Shown here piece after piece: positions 43,979 to 48,125 of a DNA stretch of 48,125 nt (position 1 is the stretch's first letter; each line of letters begins with the position of its first letter). A program made the position numbers and the translations under genes. A model generated the notes under the pieces. The model worked only from the letters and a program-made list of their open reading frames with translations, was not told where the DNA came from and did no database searches. The DNA comes from Specibacter cremeus (GTDB taxonomy: Bacteria > Actinomycetota > Actinomycetes > Actinomycetales > Micrococcaceae): NCBI RefSeq assembly GCF_003946885.1, contig NZ_RWKQ01000036.1, positions 1 through 48,125 on the forward strand. The letters run 5' to 3'.

Positions 43979-44974
43979 ATGGTGGTCACGAGCCGGGACG
44001 TCGCGAAGCTCGCAGGTGTCTCACAGCCGACCGTCTCGCGGGCCCTGCGGGACGATCCGCGCCTGTCCGCGGCGACCAAAGAACGCGTCCGCAAGTCGGC
44101 AGAACGCCTCGGCTACGTGCCCAGCGACGTGGGCCGTGCACTCTCGAGCGGACGGACCCGACGCATCGGCCTTCTGCTGACCGATCTCGAGAACCAGTTC
44201 TACCCGCATATCATCGCCCCGGCCCACCACCAGCTGGAGTCGCGCGGCTACCACCTCATGCTCCACACCGAGTCGGCCGACAACGAGGTCGTCGCGGAAC
44301 GGCTCATCTCCCATGGCCTTGACGGTGTCATCCTGGCGACTTCGACCATCGACTCCGTCGTGCCGCTGCGTCTTCGCGACCGCGGGCTGCCGTTCGTGTA
44401 CTTCAACCGCACTTCCTTGGGCGTGCACGCCGATTCCGCCGTTGTCGACCCGACACAGGGCATGGAACAGGCTGCCGAAGCGCTCGTCGATCGCGGCCAC
44501 CGACGGATCGCGGGGATCTTCGGCCCGGCCAACACGAGCACCGCCCTCGACCGCGAACTCGCGCTCCGCGAGGCCCTCGCACACCACGGAATCTCGATCC
44601 CGGGACACTACGTTCACCGCGGCCCGTTCGACACGGCCACGGGCTACGACGGCACGCAGCAGCTGCTCAGGCTCCCGGAGCCGCCGACCGCGATCCTCTG
44701 CGGCAACGATGTGGTCGCGTTCGGCGCGCTCAACGCCGCGCGCGTCGCGGGGGTGGACGTCCCCGGCGACGTATCGATCATCGGCTTCGACAACCTCCCG
44801 ACCGCCTCGTGGCCCATCATCCGGCTCACGACGATCGCGTACGACCTGGACGCCATGGTGCGCCGCGCCGCAGACCTGCTCATCCAGCGCATTGAGAAGC
44901 CCGACCTGCCGTTCGAGAAGGCGTCCTTCCCATCCCGGCTCGTTGTGCTTGACACCCTCGGCACCGCGTCCTGA
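43979..44974 (+). CDS. LacI-family repressor of the catabolic locus
   Basis: 331 residues; GAAGGGA before the ATG. The helix-turn-helix and hinge read VTSRDVAKLAGVSQPTVSRALRDDPRLSAATKERVRKSAERLGYVPSDVGRALSSGRT. The periplasmic-binding-like domain follows (IGLLLTDLENQFYPHIIAPAHHQLESRGYHLML...AILCGNDVVAFGALNAARVAGVDVPGDVSIIGFDNLP). It is central in the locus and the four palindromes with TGCATACGTATG are its probable sites. Confidence 0.95.
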   Translation: MVVTSRDVAKLAGVSQPTVSRALRDDPRLSAATKERVRKSAERLGYVPSDVGRALSSGRTRRIGLLLTDLENQFYPHIIAPAHHQLESRGYHLMLHTESADNEVVAERLISHGLDGVILATSTIDSVVPLRLRDRGLPFVYFNRTSLGVHADSAVVDPTQGMEQAAEALVDRGHRRIAGIFGPANTSTALDRELALREALAHHGISIPGHYVHRGPFDTATGYDGTQQLLRLPEPPTAILCGNDVVAFGALNAARVAGVDVPGDVSIIGFDNLPTASWPIIRLTTIAYDLDAMVRRAADLLIQRIEKPDLPFEKASFPSRLVVLDTLGTAS

Positions 44975-45014
44975 TCGCGTCCTGATCTTTTTCGGAAAGA
45001 TCGGGTGAAGGGGG

Positions 45015-45043
45015 TTGTCAGCCATTGTGCATACGCATACACT
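45015..45043 (+). promoter_or_regulatory. Promoter with LacI operator in the spacer
   Basis: TTGTCA (45015-45020), 17 bases, TACACT (45038-45043). The spacer holds the operator GTGCATACGCATACAC (45027-45042). A bound repressor would cover the promoter of the SnoaL-like and cupin genes. Confidence 0.75.
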
Positions 45044-45086
45044 CGCATTATCCCACTCGTCACATTCTTGAAAGCGAGCGAATCCC

Positions 45087-46067
45087 GTGCCCCTCAACCC
45101 GATTGCCTACGCACCCTACAGCGACCCCGATGACTTCATCCGGGAGGTCACCGACTACATCTGGGTCGAGCGCCAGATCGGCTTCATCCGCGACAACTAC
45201 GAGCCGGACTCGATCGTGCACGGCTCCTACGGCACCTCCACGACCCGCCAGGAAGTCATCGAAGGATGCCTCATGCGCATCTCGAATGCGCCAGAGCACA
45301 TCGGCCAGGCGGGCGACGTGATCTGGGAGGCGCGCGGGGACGATGCCTTCCTCAGCTCCCACCTCGTCCTCTCCGGCGAGGAGGACTTCAGGGTCGTGGG
45401 CCGCACGATCGCCAACTGCCTCTACCGGCGCGGGCGCATGGTCGAGGAGTGGGTCGTCCGCGACGAGCTCGCCCATGCCCTCCATCGGGGCCTCGACCCG
45501 GAGGAGGTCGCGCGCACCAAGTCGTTCCGCGGGTACACCGGCTCGTTCACGGGCGCCGCGCCGGCCGATGTCATCGCCGTCGGCGACTCCGGCCCCCGCC
45601 CCGACGACTTCCGCAGCGAAGTCGAGGACGTCCTGGGGATGATCGAGCAGGTATGGAACGGGCGCGACCTGAAGAAGGTCGACGAGTTTTTCGTCCGCGA
45701 CCTCACCCTCCACACGGTCGGCAACGAGCTCATCATCCGCCCCGAGGGCTACCGCCGACAACTGCTGCGCTTCCTCGACGCCTTCCCCGGCGGGCAGTTC
45801 GAAGTCCGTGACCTCCAAACCCACAACGACCCCCGATACGGCGGCCTCCGGATCGCCGTGACGTGGAAGTTCACGGGCGACTACCTCGGCCGGCCACGGT
45901 ACGGGGCCCCGACCGGCAAGCCCGTCGACGTCCTTGGCATCTCGCAGTTCCTCGTCCAGAACGGCCGCATCGTCAACGAGGTGAAGCTGTGGGACGACAT
46001 CGCCCTGCGCACGCAGATCAACGCCACACGCGGCGACGGGCCCGAACCCGCCCTCAACATCTACTGA
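45087..46067 (+). CDS. Two-domain SnoaL-like (NTF2-fold) protein
   Basis: 326 residues, GTG start. Two tandem NTF2-fold domains: the first about 15-135 (EVTDYIWVERQIGFIRDNYEPDSIVHG...GRMVEEWVVRDELAHALHRGLDP), the second about 180-315 (VLGMIEQVWNGRDLKKVDEFFVRDLTLHTVG...NGRIVNEVKLWDDIALRTQI). Such SnoaL-like polyketide-cyclase-related proteins include hydrolases, isomerases and dehydratases. The pair with the bicupin is 32 bases apart and forms an operon. Role in the pathway unknown; isomerase or hydratase is possible. Confidence 0.85.
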   Translation: MPLNPIAYAPYSDPDDFIREVTDYIWVERQIGFIRDNYEPDSIVHGSYGTSTTRQEVIEGCLMRISNAPEHIGQAGDVIWEARGDDAFLSSHLVLSGEEDFRVVGRTIANCLYRRGRMVEEWVVRDELAHALHRGLDPEEVARTKSFRGYTGSFTGAAPADVIAVGDSGPRPDDFRSEVEDVLGMIEQVWNGRDLKKVDEFFVRDLTLHTVGNELIIRPEGYRRQLLRFLDAFPGGQFEVRDLQTHNDPRYGGLRIAVTWKFTGDYLGRPRYGAPTGKPVDVLGISQFLVQNGRIVNEVKLWDDIALRTQINATRGDGPEPALNIY

Positions 46068-46099
46068 TCCCACCCCGCCCCCGAAGGAGACAAACCACC

Positions 46100-47275
46100 A
46101 TGACCAGCTCAACCCTTTCGGAGCCATCCGTCGACAGCGCCGAGATCCAACGCCGCACCATCCGCCGCACGGACTGGGTCGCGTGCAACGCGGCCTTCAT
46201 TGACTGCCGGACCCCGGGCTCCGACAAGAAGGAGAACTACGCCTTCATCGGTCCCGGCGTCTCACAGAACGCCAACCAGTACGTCAACCTCACCGAACGG
46301 CACGGCTTCAACACGGGAGCAGCAGGAATGCCGAAGGGCATCAGCAACAACCTCCACCTGCACTTCACGGCCGAGGTGTTCATCAACCTCGGCGGCGAGT
46401 TCCGGCTCCGCTGGGGCGCGGACGGCACACAGGGCGAATACGTCGCCACGGACGGTGACATCATCTCCGTCCCCACCTGGATCTTCCGCGGCTTCACGAA
46501 CGAGGGTCCCGACGACGGCGTCCTGTACACGGTCCTCGGCCACGACGACACCGGTGGCATCATCTGGGGCCCGTCCGTGCTCCGCGACGCCGAATCCTAC
46601 GGCCTGCACCTCACCGCCGACAATCGGCTCATCGACACCGTGGCGGGCGATGAGATCCCGAAGGACACCGCGCTCATCAAGCCCATGCGGCAGCGATTCA
46701 TCGACGAGCTCACGAGCTACTCCCCCGAGCAGATGCGCTCCCGCGTCATCCAGTCCGGCGACCGCGTCTACAGCGACCACGCGCTCCTGTGCAATGCTGT
46801 GCCCGGCGGCGGCGCCCAGCTGGCCCTGGTCATCGGCTACGGCATGAGCGAGGACCGCCGGCAGGTTCCGCCGATCCACGAACCGCACAGCTTCAACCTC
46901 GCATGCCTGCGGGCACAGCCGGGCGAGGGCGTGCTGCGGCACCGCCACGAGCGACCCCAGGTCGTGCTCGTGAAGTCCGGACGCTGGTCGATCACGCTCA
47001 ACGGCGACCCGGACACGAGCCTCGTGCTCGGCCCCTCCGATTCATTCTCGGTCCCGGCCGGCGCATGGCGGGAGTTCCGCTGCCTCGAAGCGGGCGAGAC
47101 CACCGCAACCGAGGAAACCGGAGAGCTCCTGGTGATCAACGCGGGCGACGACAGGGTGCGCCTCGAATGGGCGCCCGAGGTTTCCGCCGCTGCTCACGAC
47201 GCCGGCCGGGTCATCGACCCCAACGGATACATCGCCCCCACAGCCGTCATGGAAGACGCCGCAGAGGACGACTGA
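46100..47275 (+). CDS. Bicupin protein
   Basis: 391 residues, ATG with AAGGAGA upstream. Two cupin barrels: the first with LHLHFTAEVFINLGGEFRLRWG and DGDIISVPTWIFRGFTN, the second with GEGVLRHRHERPQVVLVKSGRWSITL and PSDSFSVPAGAWREFRC. Histidines of both barrels could bind metal (HLHFTAE; RHRHERPQ). The architecture resembles gentisate-dioxygenase-like and other bicupins; a dioxygenase or isomerase activity is possible. The N-terminus has ITRTDW-like RRTIRRTDWVACNAAFIDCRTPGSDKKENYAFIGPGVSQN. Confidence 0.85.
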   Translation: MTSSTLSEPSVDSAEIQRRTIRRTDWVACNAAFIDCRTPGSDKKENYAFIGPGVSQNANQYVNLTERHGFNTGAAGMPKGISNNLHLHFTAEVFINLGGEFRLRWGADGTQGEYVATDGDIISVPTWIFRGFTNEGPDDGVLYTVLGHDDTGGIIWGPSVLRDAESYGLHLTADNRLIDTVAGDEIPKDTALIKPMRQRFIDELTSYSPEQMRSRVIQSGDRVYSDHALLCNAVPGGGAQLALVIGYGMSEDRRQVPPIHEPHSFNLACLRAQPGEGVLRHRHERPQVVLVKSGRWSITLNGDPDTSLVLGPSDSFSVPAGAWREFRCLEAGETTATEETGELLVINAGDDRVRLEWAPEVSAAAHDAGRVIDPNGYIAPTAVMEDAAEDD

Positions 47276-47283
47276 CCACGCGA

Positions 47284-47315
47284 GAGTGGGGAGCCGCATC
47301 GGCGGATCCCCACTC
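47284..47315 (+). terminator. Hairpin after the bicupin gene
   Basis: GAGTGGGGA (47284-47292) pairs with TCCCCACTC (47307-47315); the loop contains a second small stem GCCG/CGGC. No T-run. Ends the SnoaL-bicupin operon or protects its mRNA. Confidence 0.6.
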
Positions 47316-47355
47316 TGGGCCCTCCCGCTTGCCACCATCCACAAGGAATGTCGTC

Positions 47356-47568
47356 ATGCCCTGCCCCGCCACCCGACGTGAAACCACTCTCTCCCTCATG
47401 CTCCGCACGGGGGACCACTGCACCGAAACCGGGTGGTGGACTGCGGTCGGGCACGACAGCGCACGCTTCGTCACAGAGGGAAGCCTCATGCCCTCCTTCG
47501 AAGGACATGCCGTCCTCTGGGACACGCACACGACGCATACCTGCACCTCATGCCCAGCCCAGAAATGA
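47356..47568 (+). CDS. Small hypothetical protein
   Basis: 70 residues, AAGGA before the ATG. The sequence includes LMLRTGDHCTETGWWTAV, RFVTEGSLMPSFEGHAVLW and ends with CTSC, giving a cysteine pair. The CxxTGWW ... EGSLMP pattern looks like a small, conserved actinobacterial family, but I cannot name it. It is cut off from the bicupin gene by a hairpin and followed by the resolvase remnant. Confidence 0.6.
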   Translation: MPCPATRRETTLSLMLRTGDHCTETGWWTAVGHDSARFVTEGSLMPSFEGHAVLWDTHTTHTCTSCPAQK

Positions 47569-47629
47569 TCCAGACTGGCCCGAGGGCACGTGTCGCCGGC
47601 AGCCGGCCGACAGTTCCACCACGACTTTG

Positions 47630-48043
47630 CATCGGCCCTGGGGCAACACCCTTGTCGTGAGGAAGCTGGACCGTCTCGGCCGGAGCGTGAAAGACCTTCT
47701 GGACTTCGCCGGCGGGCTGAACGAGCGCGGCATCGGTTTCGTCAGCCTCACCGATGCGATCGACACCACCACGGTCTCCGGGCGCTTCTTCTTCAACGTG
47801 ATGGCCTCCCTCGCCCAGATGGAGCGGGAGCTCATGGTCGAACGCACCCAGGCCGGCCTGCAAGCTGCCAGGGAACAAGGCAGGATCGGAGACCGCAAAC
47901 GACTCATGACGGAGTCCAAGGTCCGCTCCGCCCGCATGCTCCTCAACCAGGGGACACCGCCCCGGGAAGTTGCCAGCAGCCTCGGCGTCTCCGTCCCCAC
48001 CCTCTACCGGCGGGTCCCGGCCATGGGGACCGCGGAGGCCTTA
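47630..48043 (+). pseudogene. Serine resolvase, 5'-truncated (right copy)
   Basis: The frame reads NTLVVRKLDRLGRSVKDLLDFAGGLNERGIGF...IDTTTVSGRFFFNVMASLAQMERELMVERTQAGLQAAREQGR then RKRLMTESKVRSARMLLNQGTPPREVASSLGVSVPTLYRRV. About the first 60 residues, which carry the catalytic serine, are missing, so it is inactive. The frame stays open to the window end but similarity to the left copy stops near 48037, where AT-richer DNA begins, perhaps another element. Confidence 0.85.
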
Positions 48044-48125
48044 GGGCTCGCACATAAATTATTTCGGTTCATCCGGGCGTGTCGTTTTCTCCTTCGGAGC
48101 GGCGGTTACGGTGTAGTTCCAGTCG

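Noticed and set aside
48080-48089. Another Tn402-type end (TGTCGTTTTC)
   Set aside because: Only the first ten bases match; the following bases diverge and the window ends shortly after.

Overview
This is a 48 kb piece of a high-GC actinobacterial genome. The order serS, diacylglycerol kinase, pheA, rhodanese, pgm, the GTG/ATG starts with frequent 4-base stop/start overlaps, and the LAxTG-anchored surface protein suggest an Arthrobacter-like member of the Micrococcaceae; that placement is inference from gene content. No rRNA, tRNA or CRISPR array was seen. Bases 1-54 hold nothing that can be identified.

Region 1 (about 55-7000) is an accessory cluster. It has a class I methyltransferase on the minus strand, then on the plus strand an FAD pyridine nucleotide-disulfide oxidoreductase, a four-helix membrane protein, a Crp/Fnr regulator, a MerT-like membrane protein with a Cys-Cys pair, a radical SAM enzyme of the Tes/MJ0619 type, a cysteine-rich class I methyltransferase, and a decayed MerR regulator behind a good MerR-type operator. 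The chemistry (radical SAM plus two methyltransferases plus metal-type transporter and regulator) does not match a pathway I can name.

Region 2 (about 7000-20500) is ordinary chromosome: HAD phosphatase, serS, diacylglycerol kinase, pheA, rhodanese, a sortase-anchored protein, pgm, a cluster of short GGTCGAG-type repeats, a CDF metal exporter divergent from an ArsR regulator, an NCS2 permease, and a methylthioadenosine phosphorylase/NAD epimerase pair.

Region 3 (about 20600-28800) is a tetritol/erythrulose catabolic locus. It encodes a D-erythrulose-4-phosphate isomerase-like RpiB protein, a DhaK-DhaL fused kinase broken by a one-base frameshift, an SDR dehydrogenase, a TIM-barrel isomerase, an MHS transporter, a split transketolase and a GntR/FCD regulator. 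Repeats of a GACTGT-NN-ACAGTC operator lie in the divergent promoter and before the regulator. The operon seems cut off just after the regulator, where a perfect ribosome binding site leads into a 19-codon stub.

Region 4 (about 28800-34600) is a scrapyard of mobile DNA and metal-resistance remnants: the 3' end of chrA, a truncated hypothetical gene, a complete phosphoesterase gene, the 3' end of a CDF exporter, an intact merR-like regulator with a membrane partner, a frameshifted thioredoxin-like gene, and the 3' end of a serine resolvase. Terminal repeats closely resembling those of Tn402/Tn5053 transposons bound it (outer ends at 29757, 34050 and 34180), and two copies of a 9-8-9 dyad sit 2.3 kb apart.

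Region 5 (about 34600-47570) is a LacI-regulated catabolic locus lying between two direct-oriented resolvase remnants. It has a carbon-nitrogen hydrolase, two HisD-family dehydrogenases, an ABC importer without its ATPase, an alpha/beta hydrolase, a HpcH/HpaI aldolase, an SDR, a two-domain SnoaL-like protein and a bicupin. Four copies of a TGTGCATACGTATGCACA-like operator tie it into one regulon. Leucine codons shift from CTG towards CTC here, suggesting acquisition from another actinobacterium. The substrate is not identifiable from sequence and this is the best candidate for an undescribed pathway.
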